Positions 13,854-24,527 are shown, counted from the first letter of the stretch. The stretch is DNA of 64,000 nt from Microbacterium oleivorans (GCF_001644225.1 NZ_LSTV01000001.1:806001-870000); one strand, 5' to 3'. A program made the numbers and translations. Notes: generated from the letters alone by a model not told the origin.

Positions 13854-14345
13854 GTGGCTTCCGACCCTCACGACGACGAGGACGCCTTCCGCTGGGAGGG
13901 CGACGATTCGCCGACGCGTCCGGTGCGTCCAGAGCGCACCGGCGCTGCGCTCCCCGACGGGTGGCGTGCCGTCGGGAAGGGGAGTGAGCCCACTCCCGCC
14001 GACGGCATCGCCCCCGCGACGGAGGCCGTGACGACGGCGGACGAGGATGCGGAGCCGGCATCCCTCGGCAACATCGCGCTCGTGTCCCTGGGGCTCCTCG
14101 GCGGCATCTACCTGCTCTACACCGTGGGGTGGCTGCTCGGGAGCTCGCGGCTGGCGGCGGCGACGTCGTTCTGGCTCGAACCGGCGGCCGTCGTGCCGGC
14201 GCTGTGGGTCGCGGTCGCGGCCCCCGCCCTCTGGTTCGGCGGCGTCATGCTGCTCACCCGCGCGTCCGCCGCGTGGGTGAGGTTCGCCTGGCTCATCGTC
14301 GGCGTGTTCCTGCTCCTGCCGTGGCCCTTCGTGATCGGAGTCTGA
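13854..14345 (+). CDS. Hypothetical membrane protein
   Basis: A 163-residue protein with an acidic, poorly ordered first 70 residues followed by three predicted membrane segments (NIALVSLGLLGGIYLLYTVG; AVVPALWVAVAAPALWFGG; FAWLIVGVFLLLPWPFVIGV). No catalytic motif is seen. GTG at 13854 fits the leaderless -10 box. It is followed after two bases by a second small membrane protein, and both sit between ilvC and serA; a joint role is likely but unknown. Confidence 0.75.
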   Translation: MASDPHDDEDAFRWEGDDSPTRPVRPERTGAALPDGWRAVGKGSEPTPADGIAPATEAVTTADEDAEPASLGNIALVSLGLLGGIYLLYTVGWLLGSSRLAAATSFWLEPAAVVPALWVAVAAPALWFGGVMLLTRASAAWVRFAWLIVGVFLLLPWPFVIGV

Positions 14346-14347
14346 TC

Positions 14348-14692
14348 GTGACGACCTCGAACCAGGCGGTGCGCCGCGGTCCGTCCTGGCTGCCCGCCGC
14401 CGTCGCCGGCGTCTTCGGCCTGTTCTACGCGTACGCGGTCTGGACGGCCTTCGCCTTCCTGCTCGCGCAGGCCACGGGCGTCGAGGGCCTGAACGGCGGC
14501 GGATGGGCGATCCTGCTGTTCTCCGTCGTCTTCCCCATCATCGTGTTCGTTGCCGGAGTCGTCCTCGCGCGGCGACGCCCGGTGCTCCACCTCGCGGTCG
14601 TCCTCCTCGTGGGGCTCGGTCTCGTCGCGGTGTTCTGGCTGAACATCCTCACCTACGCGATCACGAACGGGAACTCGCTCGTCGGATCGTGA
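14348..14692 (+). CDS. Hypothetical membrane protein
   Basis: A 114-residue protein with three predicted membrane helices (WLPAAVAGVFGLFYAYAVWT; GWAILLFSVVFPIIVFVAGV; HLAVVLLVGLGLVAVFWLNI). GTG at 14348 begins two bases after the preceding stop, so the pair is co-translated. No domain is recognised. Confidence 0.72.
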   Translation: MTTSNQAVRRGPSWLPAAVAGVFGLFYAYAVWTAFAFLLAQATGVEGLNGGGWAILLFSVVFPIIVFVAGVVLARRRPVLHLAVVLLVGLGLVAVFWLNILTYAITNGNSLVGS

Positions 14693-14814
14693 CGGGTGTC
14701 ACACGGTCGGGGGCGGTCGTGGGTCTTCGCTAGGCTGGGCGTGCCGCGTACCGTCGTCGGTCACCTCTCGGTCGGCTCCGTGGCGATCCACCCCCGCGTA
14801 CCCGAAGGTCTGCC

Positions 14815-16419
14815 GTGCCCAAGCCTGTCGTCCTCATCGCCGAAGAACTCTCTCCCGCCACGATCGAGGCCCTCGGCCCCGACTTCGAGGTCCGATCCGT
14901 CGACGGAGCCGACCGTGCGGCGCTCCTCCCGGCGCTGGCCGACGCCGACGCGGTCCTCATCCGCTCGGCCACGAAGATGGATGCCGAGGCGATCGCCGCC
15001 GCGCCGTCGCTCAAGGTGATCGCGCGCGCCGGCGTCGGCCTCGACAACGTCGACATCAAGGCGGCCACCAGCGCCGGCGTGATGGTCGTCAACGCCCCGA
15101 CGTCGAACATCATCTCCGCCGCCGAGCTCACCGTCGGCCACATCCTGAGCCTCGCCCGTCACATCCCGGCGGCGCACTCGTCCCTCGCCGCCGGCGCCTG
15201 GAAGCGCTCGTCCTTCACGGGCACCGAGCTGTACGAGAAGACGGTCGGCATCATCGGCCTCGGGCGGATCGGCGCACTCATCGCGGCCCGTGTGCAGGCC
15301 TTCGGGGTCTCCGTGGTCGCCTACGACCCCTACGTCACGCCGACGCGTGCCCAGCAGCTGGGTGTGCAGCTCGTCACCCTCGACGAGCTGCTGCGCACGA
15401 GCGACTTCGTCACGATCCACATGCCCAAGACCCCCGAGACGACGGGCATGATCGGGGCCGCGCAGTTCGAGATCATGAAGGACTCCGCCTATGTCGTGAA
15501 CGTCGCCCGCGGCGGCCTCATCGACGAAGAGGCGCTGTACACCGCGCTGACGACGGGTCAGATCGCCGGAGCCGGACTCGACGTCTTCACGACCGAGCCG
15601 CCGAAGGAGGACGGCACGGCGTTCCCGCTGCTGTCGCTCCCGAACGTCGTCGTGACCCCGCACCTCGGGGCCTCGACGGAGGAGGCGCAGGAGAAGGCCG
15701 GCGTCTCGGTCGCCAAGTCCGTCAAGCTCGCCCTCGAGGGCGACCTGGTGCCCGACGCCGTCAACGTCGCCGGTGGCGTCATCGACCCCTTCGTGCGCCC
15801 CGGCATCGCGCTCGTCGAGCAGCTCGGCCAGATCTTCACCGGGCTGGCGCCGAGCGCGCTGACGAGCCTCGACATCGAGGTGCGCGGCGAGCTGGCCGAC
15901 TATGACGTGAGCGTCTACCGCCTGGCCGCGCTCAAGGGCATCTTCACCAACATCGTGAGCGAGAACGTCTCGTACGTGAACGCGCCGCTCTTCGCGGAGC
16001 AGCGCGGCATCGAGACCCGCCTCATCGTGGAATCCGAGAGCCCGCTGTACCGCAACATCACGATCCTGCGCGGCACGCTGTCCGACGGCACCGTCCTCAC
16101 GGTCGAAGGCACCCTCGCCGGCACACGGATGGTGCCCAAGGTCGTCGGCATCAACGGCTACGAGGTCGAGGTCCCGATCAGCCGGTACCACGTCGTCATG
16201 CGCTACGCCGACCGCCCGGGCATCGTCGCGATCTACGGCCAGAAGCTGGGCGAGGCGGGCATCAACATCGCCGGCCTGCAGGTCGCGCGGCCGGACGCGA
16301 GCGGCCGAGCACTGTCCGTGCTGACGGTCGACTCGCCGATCCCCGAGGCGATGCTCGACGAGCTGCGCGACGCCGTCGCCGCCGACCTGTTCCGGCAGAT
16401 CGAGCTCAGCGAGGTCTGA
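14815..16419 (+). CDS. serA: D-3-phosphoglycerate dehydrogenase
   Basis: A 534-residue first enzyme of serine synthesis, oxidising 3-phosphoglycerate with NAD. The catalytic/NAD domain has [16 protein letters not shown] and [14 protein letters not shown], and the catalytic His is in [11 protein letters not shown]. It is the long form: after residue 310 come an intervening (ASB) domain and a C-terminal ACT domain ([20 protein letters not shown]), which normally binds serine for feedback control. GTG start at 14815 follows AAGG; a TAGGCT box at 14731-14736 implies a 5' leader of about 70 bases. Confidence 0.95.
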   Translation: MPKPVVLIAEELSPATIEALGPDFEVRSVDGADRAALLPALADADAVLIRSATKMDAEAIAAAPSLKVIARAGVGLDNVDIKAATSAGVMVVNAPTSNIISAAELTVGHILSLARHIPAAHSSLAAGAWKRSSFTGTELYEKTVGIIGLGRIGALIAARVQAFGVSVVAYDPYVTPTRAQQLGVQLVTLDELLRTSDFVTIHMPKTPETTGMIGAAQFEIMKDSAYVVNVARGGLIDEEALYTALTTGQIAGAGLDVFTTEPPKEDGTAFPLLSLPNVVVTPHLGASTEEAQEKAGVSVAKSVKLALEGDLVPDAVNVAGGVIDPFVRPGIALVEQLGQIFTGLAPSALTSLDIEVRGELADYDVSVYRLAALKGIFTNIVSENVSYVNAPLFAEQRGIETRLIVESESPLYRNITILRGTLSDGTVLTVEGTLAGTRMVPKVVGINGYEVEVPISRYHVVMRYADRPGIVAIYGQKLGEAGINIAGLQVARPDASGRALSVLTVDSPIPEAMLDELRDAVAADLFRQIELSEV

Positions 16420-16428
16420 CCCGCCCCG

Positions 16429-16494
16429 GCATCCGCTGTTCTCCTGTCACGACGCGCCGTGCGCGGCGGCGGTTCGCGACAGGGGAGCGGATGC
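16429..16494. terminator. Bidirectional terminator between serA and tetR
   Basis: A long imperfect hairpin: GCATCCGCT pairs perfectly with AGCGGATGC, and CTCCTGTC with GACAGGGGAG apart from a bulge, closed by a GC-rich inner region. It lies between two convergent stop codons and can serve both strands. Confidence 0.65.
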
Positions 16495-16496
16495 GG

Positions 16497-17039
16497 CTAG
16501 CGCGCGGCGCGCTCGACGAGCGCGATCAGCGCGTCGAGCTCGGCGCCGCGGGGGAGAGGGCCGGGGAGCGCGCCCGTCGCGAGGGCGCTGTTGAAGTACA
16601 GGCCGTCGCTGACGAGCAGCACGAGCTGCAGCGCGGTCTCGTCGCGGGTGTGGGGGCGGAGCGCCTCCTCCCAGAGCTCCCGCACCCGACGCAGGGCGTC
16701 GGAGGCCTCGGCGTGGCCGGTCTGCGCCAGGCGGGACGCGGCGATGATCGCGCGATCCAGCGGCGACCCGGTCTGCACCGAGGTCCGTACGAAGGCCGCG
16801 ACGACGCCTTCGGGAGCCCGGAGCATGTCCTCCACGTCGATCTCGACGAGGCGCCGCATCCGTTCCAGCAGCGCGGCTTCGAGCGCATCCTTCGACGCGT
16901 AGTGGTAGAGCAGTCCGCCCTTGGAGACCCCGGCGGCGGCGGCGACGGCATCCATCGTCGCGCCGCGGGCGCCGCCGTCGATGAGCGCCGCCTCGAACGC
17001 GTCGAGGACGCTCTCCTTGGCTTTCGGTGGTCTGCTCAT
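16497..17039 (-). CDS. TetR-family repressor of the adjacent MFS exporter
   Basis: A 180-residue regulator. The N-terminal HTH (about residues 8-52) reads TMDAVAAAAGVSKGGLLYHY, followed by a variable ligand-binding domain. It is divergent from a 14-helix drug exporter, and an inverted repeat overlaps the exporter's promoter and start codon. The usual logic would be derepression of efflux by an exported compound; the ligand is unknown. Confidence 0.85.
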   Translation of the reverse strand: MSRPPKAKESVLDAFEAALIDGGARGATMDAVAAAAGVSKGGLLYHYASKDALEAALLERMRRLVEIDVEDMLRAPEGVVAAFVRTSVQTGSPLDRAIIAASRLAQTGHAEASDALRRVRELWEEALRPHTRDETALQLVLLVSDGLYFNSALATGALPGPLPRGAELDALIALVERAAR

Positions 17040-17074
17040 GTTCCGATCCTCTCGCGGATGAGCGCCTGACTCTG

Positions 17075-17102
17075 TTACTATACCGGCTGGACGGTGTACT
17101 AA
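17075..17102. promoter_or_regulatory. TetR operator over the MFS exporter promoter
   Basis: TTACTATACCG-GCTGGA-CGGTGTACTAA is an 11-bp inverted repeat with 9 of 11 positions matching. It contains a possible -10 box (TACTAT) and ends on the first base of the exporter ATG at 17102, so a bound repressor would block transcription directly. Confidence 0.65.
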
Positions 17103-18652
17103 TGATGACGTTGACGGAAGAGATCCGAACGGCCGAGGCGGCGGGCACGCGCCAGGGATGGCGCGGGTGGGCGGCGCTGGCCGTGCTCATGCTGCCCGTG
17201 CTCCTGGTGTCGGTCGACAACACGGTGCTGAGCTTCGCGCTGCCCGAGATCGCGCGCGACCTGACCCCGACGAGCGCGCAGCAGCTGTGGCTCATCGACG
17301 TCTACCCGCTCGTGCTCGCCGGCCTCCTCGTGACGATGGGATCGCTGGGCGACCGATTCGGCCGCCGGCGCATGCTGATGATCGGTGCGATCGGGTTCGC
17401 CGCCGTCTCGGCGCTGGCCGCTTTCGCCCCCTCGGCCGAGCTCCTCATCGCGGCGCGCGCGACGATGGGCCTGTTCGGCGCGATGCTCATGCCGTCGACG
17501 ATGTCGCTGCTGCGGAGCATCTTCACCGACCGCGACCAGCGGCGCCTCGCGATCGCCGTGTGGGCGTCGATGTTCTCAGCCGGGTCCGCGCTGGGGCCGA
17601 TCGTCGGCGGTGTGCTCCTCGAGCACTTCGCGTGGGGTTCGGTGTTCCTGCTCGCCGTGCCGGTCCTCATCCCGCTGCTGGTGCTCGCGCCCGTCCTCGT
17701 GCCCGAGAGTCGCGACCCGCACCCCGGTCGCATCGACCCCGTCAGCATCGTCCTCAGCATGGCGACGATGGTGCCGGTCGTCTACGCGATCAAGGAGGTC
17801 GCCGTCCACGGTCCGGGGCCGCTCCCGCTGGTGCTCGCGCTCGTCGGGCTGGCCTTCGGGTGGATCTTCGTGCGCCGTCAGCTGCGCTCCGAGAGCCCGA
17901 TGCTCGACATGCGCCTGTTCCGTCGCGGCGCGTTCACCGGCGCGCTCCTCGTGAACCTGCTGAGCGTGGTCGCCCTCGTCGGCTTCCTCTACTTCGTGAC
18001 CCAGCATCTGCAGCTGATCGTCGGGTTGAGCCCGCTGCAGGCGGGCCTCGCCCTCGTGCCCGGGCTCGCGCTCATGATCGTGTCGGGTCTCGCCGTCGTG
18101 CCGGTCTCCCGCCGGGTGTCGCCCCGGGTGGTCGTCCCCGTCGCCCTCGCACTGTCGGTCGCGGCGTACGTCGTGATCGCGGTGTCGACGGATGCCGCGG
18201 CCCTCGGCATCCTCATCGCCGCCTTCGCCCTGCTCGGCATCGGCATCGGTGCGGCCGAGACGGTGTCCAACGAACTCATCCTCGCCACCGCGCCGCCCGC
18301 GAAGGCGGGAGCGGCGAGCGCCGTGTCCGAGACTGCGTACGAGCTCGGTGCCGTGCTCGGGACCGCGGTGCTCGGCGGCATCCTCACCGCCCTCTACCGT
18401 GCCGGACTCGTCCTCCCGGACGGTGTGCCGGCGGGCGCGGCTGCGGCGGCGCGCGAGACCCTCGGCGGGGCGGTCACCGTCGCGGACGGACTCCCGGGCG
18501 CAATGGGCGACCGCGTCGTCGAGGCCGCGGCATCCGCCTTCGATGCGGGCGTGGGCGTCACCTCGATCATCGGGGCCGTCCTGGTCGTCTGCGCGGCCGT
18601 CATCGCGGCCACTACGCTGAAGGGAACCCGCACCCCGCGCGTCGAGGACTGA
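17102..18652 (+). CDS. MFS multidrug exporter, EmrB/QacA (14-TMS) type
   Basis: A 516-residue proton-coupled antiporter with about 14 predicted membrane helices. [17 protein letters not shown] near the N-terminus is the DHA2-family motif D1 region, and [16 protein letters not shown] is the MFS loop 2-3 motif. ATG at 17102 (followed by a second ATG) directly abuts the operator; upstream in-frame codons belong to the promoter. Its divergent TetR neighbour indicates substrate-inducible expression. The exported compound is unknown. Confidence 0.88.
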   Translation: MMTLTEEIRTAEAAGTRQGWRGWAALAVLMLPVLLVSVDNTVLSFALPEIARDLTPTSAQQLWLIDVYPLVLAGLLVTMGSLGDRFGRRRMLMIGAIGFAAVSALAAFAPSAELLIAARATMGLFGAMLMPSTMSLLRSIFTDRDQRRLAIAVWASMFSAGSALGPIVGGVLLEHFAWGSVFLLAVPVLIPLLVLAPVLVPESRDPHPGRIDPVSIVLSMATMVPVVYAIKEVAVHGPGPLPLVLALVGLAFGWIFVRRQLRSESPMLDMRLFRRGAFTGALLVNLLSVVALVGFLYFVTQHLQLIVGLSPLQAGLALVPGLALMIVSGLAVVPVSRRVSPRVVVPVALALSVAAYVVIAVSTDAAALGILIAAFALLGIGIGAAETVSNELILATAPPAKAGAASAVSETAYELGAVLGTAVLGGILTALYRAGLVLPDGVPAGAAAAARETLGGAVTVADGLPGAMGDRVVEAAASAFDAGVGVTSIIGAVLVVCAAVIAATTLKGTRTPRVED

Positions 18653-18683
18653 TCGCGCGGGTCCCCCGAGAACGAGGAGAGCG

Positions 18684-19736
18684 ATGTCGCGCGTCGTGAA
18701 GCTGGCCGTCATCCCCGGAGACGGCATCGGTCCGGAGGTCGTCGCAGAGGCCGAGAAGGTGCTCGACGCCGTGACCGAGGGAGCCGAGGTGACGTTCGAG
18801 AAGACCCGGTTCTCCCTGGGCGCCGCCCGCTACCTCGAGACGGGTGACACCCTGACCGACGAGGACCTCGCCGCGATCGCCGCGCACGACGCCATCCTCC
18901 TCGGTGCCGTCGGCGGGATGCCGGGGGACCCCCGTCTGAAGGACGCGAACATCGAGCGGGGCCTGCTGCTGAAGCTGCGTTTCGCGCTGGACCACTACGT
19001 CAACCTCCGCCCGTCGGTCCTGTACCCGGGTGCCTCGGGTCCGCTCGCGGAGCCGGGGGAGATCGACTTCGTCGTGGTCCGCGAGGGCACCGAAGGCCCC
19101 TACGTGGGCAACGGCGGCTCGATCCGCACCGGCACGCCGCACGAGATCGCGAACGAGACCTCCGTGAACACGGCGTTCGGTGTCGAGCGGGTCGTCCGGT
19201 TCGCCTTCGCGCAGGCGCAGAAGCGCCGTCGGAAGCTGACCCTCGTCCACAAAACCAACGTGCTCGTCCACGCCGGCGGCATGTGGAAGCGGATCGTCGA
19301 CCAGGTGGCCGCGGAGCACCCGGACGTGGCCGTAGACTACCTGCACGTCGACGCGGCGACGATCTTCCTGGTCACGAACCCGGGCCGCTTCGACGTGATC
19401 GTCACCGACAACCTCTTCGGCGACATCCTGACCGACTTGGCCGGCGCCGTCACCGGAGGCATCGGCCTCGCCGCTTCGGGGAACATCAACCCCGACGGCG
19501 CGTTCCCGTCGATGTTCGAGCCCGTGCACGGTTCCGCGCCCGACATCGCCGGACAGCAGATCGCCGATCCCACCGCTGCGATCCTCTCCGTCGCCCTCCT
19601 GCTCGACCACCTCGGGCTCCAGGGCGAGGCCGAGCGCGTCACCCGCGCGGCCCGCGAGGACATCGAGAGCAGGGACGGCTCCGCCCGCACGACCGCGCAG
19701 GTCGGCGACGCCATCACCGCACGCCTCCGGGCGTAA
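18684..19736 (+). CDS. leuB: 3-isopropylmalate dehydrogenase
   Basis: A 350-residue NAD-dependent beta-decarboxylating dehydrogenase for the third step of leucine synthesis. Motifs are [41 protein letters not shown] with the catalytic acidic residues, and [14 protein letters not shown] that binds NAD. ATG at 18684 has GAGGAGAG upstream. It follows the exporter by only 31 bases but is functionally unrelated; TACGCT near the exporter's end is a candidate internal promoter. Confidence 0.95.
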   Translation: MSRVVKLAVIPGDGIGPEVVAEAEKVLDAVTEGAEVTFEKTRFSLGAARYLETGDTLTDEDLAAIAAHDAILLGAVGGMPGDPRLKDANIERGLLLKLRFALDHYVNLRPSVLYPGASGPLAEPGEIDFVVVREGTEGPYVGNGGSIRTGTPHEIANETSVNTAFGVERVVRFAFAQAQKRRRKLTLVHKTNVLVHAGGMWKRIVDQVAAEHPDVAVDYLHVDAATIFLVTNPGRFDVIVTDNLFGDILTDLAGAVTGGIGLAASGNINPDGAFPSMFEPVHGSAPDIAGQQIADPTAAILSVALLLDHLGLQGEAERVTRAAREDIESRDGSARTTAQVGDAITARLRA

Positions 19737-19739
19737 TCT
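19734..19739 (+). promoter_or_regulatory. -10 box upstream of ilvE
   Basis: TAATCT overlaps the leuB stop codon and ends 6 bases before the ATG of a 12-codon ORF, the same geometry as leaderless genes in this window. Confidence 0.5.
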
Positions 19740-19745
19740 GAGTGG

Positions 19746-19784
19746 ATGCGCGCCGCGCAGACGCCGCGCGAGGAACAGGACTGA
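19746..19784 (+). CDS. Putative leaderless 12-codon upstream ORF ahead of ilvE
   Basis: ATG at 19746 encodes MRAAQTPREEQD and stops at 19782-19784, one base before the ilvE ATG (TGACATG). The start lies 6 bases after TAATCT. It contains no Leu, Ile or Val codons, so amino-acid attenuation is unlikely; ribosomes finishing it would be delivered onto the ilvE start, whose GAGGA lies inside this ORF. It may function only as a coupling device. Confidence 0.4.
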   Translation: MRAAQTPREEQD

Positions 19785-19785
19785 C

Positions 19786-20880
19786 ATGACCCTCACCGAC
19801 TCGACCGCAGCCCCCCTCACCTTCGCGGTGACGAAGAACCTGGCTGCCGCTTCGCCGTCCGCCCGCGAGGAGATCCTCGCCAACCCCGGCTTCGGCACGA
19901 ACTTCACCGACCACATGGTCGACATCTGCTGGTCGTCCAAGGGCGGCTGGCACCGTCCCCGCGTCTCGCCGTACGGCCCGATCTCGCTCTCGCCCGCCGC
20001 CGCCGTGCTGCACTACGGCCAGGAGATCTTCGAGGGCATCAAGGCGTACCGTCACGCGGACGGCTCGATCCACACGTTCCGGCCGGAGGAGAACGCGCGG
20101 CGCCTGCAGCGCTCCGCACGCCGCATGGCGCTCCCCGAGCTCCCCGTCGAGTACTTCCTGCAGTCGCTGCGCGAGCTCATCGCCGTCGACGGCGACTGGG
20201 TCCCCTCGGGCGCCGACCAGAGCCTCTACCTGCGGCCGTTCATGTTCGCGAAGGAGGCGTTCCTCGGTGTGCGCCCGGCCGAGAAGGTCGCCTACTACCT
20301 GATCGCGAGCCCCGCGGGTGCCTACTTCAAGGGCGGCGTGACCCCCGTGAAGATCTGGCTGAGCGAGGACTACGCCCGTGCCGGCAAGGGCGGCACGGGT
20401 GCGGCCAAGACGGGCGGCAACTACGCCGCGAGCCTCCTGCCGCAGGCCGAGGCGTACGAGAAGGGCTGCGACCAGGTGGTCTTCCTCGACGAGGACGGCA
20501 ACGTCGAGGAGCTCGGCGGCATGAACGTCGTCTTCGTCATGAAGGACGGCACCCTCGTCACCCCCGAGTCGGGGTCGATCCTCGCGGGCATCACGCGCGA
20601 CTCGATCCTCCGACTCGCCGAGGACCGCGGGCACCGCGTCGAGCGACGTGCCGTCTCGCTCGCCGGGTGGCGTGAGGGTGTCGCCTCGGGCGAGATCGTC
20701 GAGGTCTTCGCGTGCGGCACCGCCGCCGTGGTGACTCCGATCGGCGCGCTCAAGGCCTCGGGCTTCGAGGACGCGCAGCCCACGGGCACGCTCGCCCTCG
20801 AACTGCGCCAGCACCTCACCGACATCCAGTACGGGCGTGTCGAGGACGTCCACGGCTGGCTCACCCGGCTGGACGGCTGA
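19786..20880 (+). CDS. ilvE: Branched-chain amino acid aminotransferase
   Basis: A 364-residue fold type IV PLP enzyme catalysing the last step of valine, isoleucine and leucine synthesis. HYGQEIFEGIKAYRHADGS, the PLP-lysine region TGAAKTGGNYAASL, and LDEDGNVEELGGMNVVFV are diagnostic. ATG at 19786 follows GAGGAACAGGA and is one base after a short upstream ORF. It lies between leuB and a FAH-family gene, probably sharing transcripts with both. Confidence 0.95.
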   Translation: MTLTDSTAAPLTFAVTKNLAAASPSAREEILANPGFGTNFTDHMVDICWSSKGGWHRPRVSPYGPISLSPAAAVLHYGQEIFEGIKAYRHADGSIHTFRPEENARRLQRSARRMALPELPVEYFLQSLRELIAVDGDWVPSGADQSLYLRPFMFAKEAFLGVRPAEKVAYYLIASPAGAYFKGGVTPVKIWLSEDYARAGKGGTGAAKTGGNYAASLLPQAEAYEKGCDQVVFLDEDGNVEELGGMNVVFVMKDGTLVTPESGSILAGITRDSILRLAEDRGHRVERRAVSLAGWREGVASGEIVEVFACGTAAVVTPIGALKASGFEDAQPTGTLALELRQHLTDIQYGRVEDVHGWLTRLDG

Positions 20881-20883
20881 TCC

Positions 20884-21651
20884 GTGCGCATCGTCCGTTA
20901 CAGCCGCAACGAGGCCATCCGCTACGGGATCATCGACGAGAAGGAGGTCGTCGAGCTCGCCGGCGACCCGATGTTCACCGGGTTCGAGACGACGGGCGAG
21001 CGGATCCCGCTCGCCGAGATCACGCTCCTCGCGCCCTCGATCCCGCGCTCGAAGATCGTCTGCGTCGGCAAGAACTACCGTGATCACGCCGCCGAGATGG
21101 GTGGGGAAGCGCCCACCGAACCGCTGCTGTTCCTCAAGCCCAACACGTCCGTGATCGGCCCCGACGACGCGATCGTGCGGCCGCCGCAGTCGCAGCGCAC
21201 CGATTACGAGGGCGAGCTCGCCGTCGTCATCGGGCGGGTCGCGAAGAACGTCCCCGCCGACAAGGCGCTCGACTACGTGTTCGGGTACACGATCGGCAAC
21301 GACATCACGGCGCGCGACCTGCAGCGCTCGGACGGCCAGTGGTCCCGCGCCAAGGGATTCGACACGTTCTGCCCGCTCGGACCGATCATCGAGACCGAGT
21401 TCGACCTCGACGGGGGAGCGCGCATCGTGTCGCGCGTGAACGGCGAGGTCCGACAGGACGGTCCGATCTCCGACATGGTGCACTCGGTACCGGAGATCAT
21501 CGCCTACGCCTCCGCGGCATTCACGCTGCTGCCCGGCGACGTCATCCTGACCGGGACGCCGGCCGGGATCGGCGAGTTCCACGCCGGCGACGTCCTCGAA
21601 GTGGAGATCTCGGGCCTCGGCATCCTGCGCAACACGGCGCGGAATGCCTGA
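20884..21651 (+). CDS. Fumarylacetoacetate hydrolase (FAH) family protein
   Basis: A 255-residue metal-dependent hydrolase/isomerase. The FAH core includes [13 protein letters not shown], the metal-ligand region [25 protein letters not shown] and [15 protein letters not shown]. Family members act as fumarylpyruvate hydrolases, HHDD isomerases or oxaloacetate decarboxylases, so the substrate is not assigned. GTG at 20884 is three bases after ilvE, and the stop overlaps the next gene by eight bases. The operon context suggests clearance of a 2-oxo acid, but this is inference. Confidence 0.85.
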   Translation: MRIVRYSRNEAIRYGIIDEKEVVELAGDPMFTGFETTGERIPLAEITLLAPSIPRSKIVCVGKNYRDHAAEMGGEAPTEPLLFLKPNTSVIGPDDAIVRPPQSQRTDYEGELAVVIGRVAKNVPADKALDYVFGYTIGNDITARDLQRSDGQWSRAKGFDTFCPLGPIIETEFDLDGGARIVSRVNGEVRQDGPISDMVHSVPEIIAYASAAFTLLPGDVILTGTPAGIGEFHAGDVLEVEISGLGILRNTARNA

Positions 21652-22879
21652 CGACGGACTGCTCTCCCTCACAGCGACGGATGTCGCGCGCATCCAGCGG
21701 CGCACCGTCACCGTCCTCGCGGCAGGGCAGGTCCTCGGCGGTGTCGCGTTCGGCGCGACGGTGTCGCTGGGGGCGCTCCTGGCCGCCGACCTGTCGGGCC
21801 AGGAATCGCTGTCGGGGTTCGCGACGGCATCCGTCACCCTCGGCGCCGCGCTCTGCGCGATCCCGCTCGCCCGCCTGGCGGCGGCGCAGGGGCGGCGCCG
21901 GGCGCTGACCCTCGGCAACCTGCTCGCCCTCGTGGGGATCGCGGTCGTCATCACGGCCGCCGCGCTCCGCGCCTTCCCCCTGCTCCTGGTCGGCGTGATC
22001 CTCATCGGCGCCGGCAACGCCGGCAACCTGCAGTCCCGTTTCGCGGCCACCGACCTCTCGGGACAGGGGCGGCGGGGGCGCGACCTCGGCACGGTCGTGT
22101 GGGCGACCACGGTCGGGGGCGTGGTCGGTCCGCTGATGCTCACGCCGGGGGAGGTCGTCGGCGGATGGCTCGGGATGCCGCCCCTCACCGGTTCGTACGC
22201 GTTCTCGATCGTCGCGCAGACCCTCGCCCTGACGCTCTACCTGGTGGCGCTGCGCCCTGACCCGCTGAAGGTCGCGCAGCACGTCGCGCGGTCGCGCGAC
22301 CCCCGGGACATGCGGCTCGACGAGGTGGACCGTCCCGTCGTCGCCCGCTACGCCGTGTTCGCGGTGGCGGGCTCGCACGTGACGATGGCCTCCGTCATGG
22401 CGATGACCCCGGTGCACCTCTCCCACCTCGATCCGCGCAACGTGACGACAATCGTCGGCGTCACGATCGCGCTGCACGTCTTCGGAATGTACGGGCTGTC
22501 GCCGGTCTTCGGCATCCTGGCCGACCGGTGGGGGCGTCTGCAGACGATCCTCCTGGGGCAGGGCATCCTCGCCGCGTCCCTCGTGACGGCGGCGGTCGCC
22601 CCGAACTCGCCCACCGCGGTCCTGATCGCCCTGCTGCTGCTCGGTCTCGGGTGGAGCGCGGCGACCGTGGGCGGCGCGGCGCTGTTGACCGAGGCGACGC
22701 CGACCGAGCTGCGTCCCCGCAGGCAGGGGCGCAGCGACACGGCGATGACGCTGTCGGCGGCGATAGGATCGGTGCTCGCGGGCGGCATCCTGAGCCTCAT
22801 CGGCTACGGAGGGCTCGCCCTCGTCGCCCTCGCGGTGGTCGTCGCGATCACCGTCCTCTCGCCCTACGCGCGGCGCTGA
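21644..22879 (+). CDS. MFS transporter
   Basis: A 411-residue major facilitator protein with about 12 predicted helices. It begins with ATG inside the last codons of the FAH gene (ATGCCTGA, eight-base overlap), so the two are translationally coupled. The second-half loop reads [12 protein letters not shown], the MFS motif. Sequence alone does not fix the substrate; it may export a metabolite related to the FAH enzyme. Confidence 0.82.
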   Translation: MPDDGLLSLTATDVARIQRRTVTVLAAGQVLGGVAFGATVSLGALLAADLSGQESLSGFATASVTLGAALCAIPLARLAAAQGRRRALTLGNLLALVGIAVVITAAALRAFPLLLVGVILIGAGNAGNLQSRFAATDLSGQGRRGRDLGTVVWATTVGGVVGPLMLTPGEVVGGWLGMPPLTGSYAFSIVAQTLALTLYLVALRPDPLKVAQHVARSRDPRDMRLDEVDRPVVARYAVFAVAGSHVTMASVMAMTPVHLSHLDPRNVTTIVGVTIALHVFGMYGLSPVFGILADRWGRLQTILLGQGILAASLVTAAVAPNSPTAVLIALLLLGLGWSAATVGGAALLTEATPTELRPRRQGRSDTAMTLSAAIGSVLAGGILSLIGYGGLALVALAVVVAITVLSPYARR

Positions 22880-22907
22880 GGGCGCGGGGCGGGAGCGGCG
22901 CCGGTCG

Positions 22908-22913
22908 TAGACT
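22908..22913 (+). promoter_or_regulatory. -10 box of gltX promoter
   Basis: TAGACT lies 8 bases before the ATG at 22922. It rules out the TTG at 22913, which would fall inside the promoter, and supports a leaderless or near-leaderless transcript. Confidence 0.6.
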
Positions 22914-22921
22914 TGACGGCG

Positions 22922-24436
22922 ATGTCCACTGCACCACACCCCCTCACCACGACCGCCTCCGGCTCCGACGTCCGCGTCCGGTTCTGCCCCTCGCCGACGG
23001 GGCTCCCGCACGTCGGGATGGTCCGCACCGCCCTGTTCAACTGGGCGTACGCGCGGCACACCGGCGGCAAGATGATCTTCCGCGTCGAGGACACGGATGC
23101 CGCTCGCGACAGCGAGGAGAGCTATCGCCAGCTCGTTGATGCCCTGACCTGGCTCGAGATCGACTGGGACGAGGGCGTCGAGAAGGGCGGCCCGCACGAG
23201 CCATACCGGCAGTCGCAGCGCCACGACATCTACCGCGAGGTGCTCGACAAGCTGATCGCGACCGGTGCCGTGTACGAGTCGTACTCGACCGCCGAGGAGA
23301 TCGACGCCCGCAACGAAGCCAACGGCCGCGCCAAGCAGCTCGGCTACGACAACTTCGACCGCACGCTGACGGACGAGCAGAAGGCCGCTTTCCGCGCGGA
23401 GGGCCGCGAGCCCGCCTGGCGACTGCGCGTGCCGGACGAGGACGTGACCTACGTCGACCTCATCCGCGGCGAGGTCACCTTCCCGGCCGGGTCGTTCCCC
23501 GACTTCGTCGTCGTGCGCGCCGGCGGCGTGCCGCTCTACACGTTCACCAACCCCGTCGACGACGCCCTGATGGGGATCACCCATGTGCTCCGCGGCGAGG
23601 ACCTCATGCCCTCGACCGCCCGTCAGCTCGCCCTCTACGGCGCGCTCATCGACGCCGGGGTGACGACCTTCGTGCCGCGCTTCGCGCACATGCCGCTCGT
23701 GCTGGGTGAGGAGGGCACGAAGAAGCTCTCCAAGCGCGACCCGAAGGCCGACCTCTTCCTGCAGCGCGAGAAGGGTTTCATCCACGAGGGGCTCCTGAAC
23801 TACCTCGCCCTCCTCGGCTGGTCGATCGCGCCGGACCGCGACGTCTTCTCGCGCCAGGAGCTCATCGAGGCGTTCGACATCGTGAACGTGAACCCCAACC
23901 CCGCCCGCTTCGACCAGAAGAAGGCCGAGTCGATCAACGGCGACCACATCCGGATGCTGGAGCCCGCCGACTTCGCGTCGCGCCTGGTCCCGCACCTGGT
24001 CGGCGCCGGCGTCGTCAGCACGCCTCCCACCGACGCGCAGCGCGAGCTGCTCGCGAAGGCGGCCCCGCTCGTCCAGGAGCGGATGCAGATGCTCGGCGAC
24101 GCTCCGGGGCTGCTCGGATTCCTCTTCCGCGACGTGGAGGCGTACGACGAGGACGCGGTGAAGGGACTGCCCGCGAACACCGCCGAGGTGCTCGCCGCCT
24201 CTATCGACGCGCTGCAGGCGGTGCCGGAGGACGCCTTCACCGCCGAGGCGATCCAGGCGGCACTGGCGGCATCCCTCATCGACGGGTTGGGTCTGAAACC
24301 CCGCGTCGCCTACGGACCCGCGCGCGTCGCACTGAGCGGTCGGCGCGTCTCGCCGCCGCTGTTCGAGTCGATGGAGCTGCTGGGCAAGTCCGTCACGCTC
24401 GACCGACTCGACCGCCTGCGCGCCGAGCGCAGCTGA
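22922..24436 (+). CDS. gltX: Glutamyl-tRNA synthetase
   Basis: A 504-residue class I aminoacyl-tRNA synthetase. The HIGH-type motif is [11 protein letters not shown] and the KMSKS-type motif is KLSKRDP. Actinobacteria usually lack GlnRS, so this enzyme is expected also to charge tRNA-Gln with glutamate for GatCAB amidation (family knowledge); a tRNA-Gln gene lies just downstream. ATG at 22922 is chosen over the upstream TTG because of the -10 box position. Confidence 0.95.
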   Translation: MSTAPHPLTTTASGSDVRVRFCPSPTGLPHVGMVRTALFNWAYARHTGGKMIFRVEDTDAARDSEESYRQLVDALTWLEIDWDEGVEKGGPHEPYRQSQRHDIYREVLDKLIATGAVYESYSTAEEIDARNEANGRAKQLGYDNFDRTLTDEQKAAFRAEGREPAWRLRVPDEDVTYVDLIRGEVTFPAGSFPDFVVVRAGGVPLYTFTNPVDDALMGITHVLRGEDLMPSTARQLALYGALIDAGVTTFVPRFAHMPLVLGEEGTKKLSKRDPKADLFLQREKGFIHEGLLNYLALLGWSIAPDRDVFSRQELIEAFDIVNVNPNPARFDQKKAESINGDHIRMLEPADFASRLVPHLVGAGVVSTPPTDAQRELLAKAAPLVQERMQMLGDAPGLLGFLFRDVEAYDEDAVKGLPANTAEVLAASIDALQAVPEDAFTAEAIQAALAASLIDGLGLKPRVAYGPARVALSGRRVSPPLFESMELLGKSVTLDRLDRLRAERS

Positions 24437-24466
24437 GACGCGACGCGCTCGGGATACGCGTCCGGT

Positions 24467-24495
24467 TTGGCCGGGGCCGTACCGTGGGCTAAGCT
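24467..24495 (+). promoter_or_regulatory. Promoter of tRNA-Gln
   Basis: TTGGCC (24467-24472) and TAAGCT (24490-24495) are separated by 17 bases, giving a precursor with a 5' leader of about 25 bases. Confidence 0.55.
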
Positions 24496-24527
24496 TGATC
24501 CTCGGTACGACTCCGGTTGAAACCCGG

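Noticed and set aside
14737..14815. Leader peptide before serA starting GTG at 14741
   Set aside because: The frame does not stop before serA and the GTG is only 4 bases from the -10 box.
22913..22921. TTG start of gltX three codons upstream
   Set aside because: It lies within the TAGACT -10 box, so it would not be in the mRNA.
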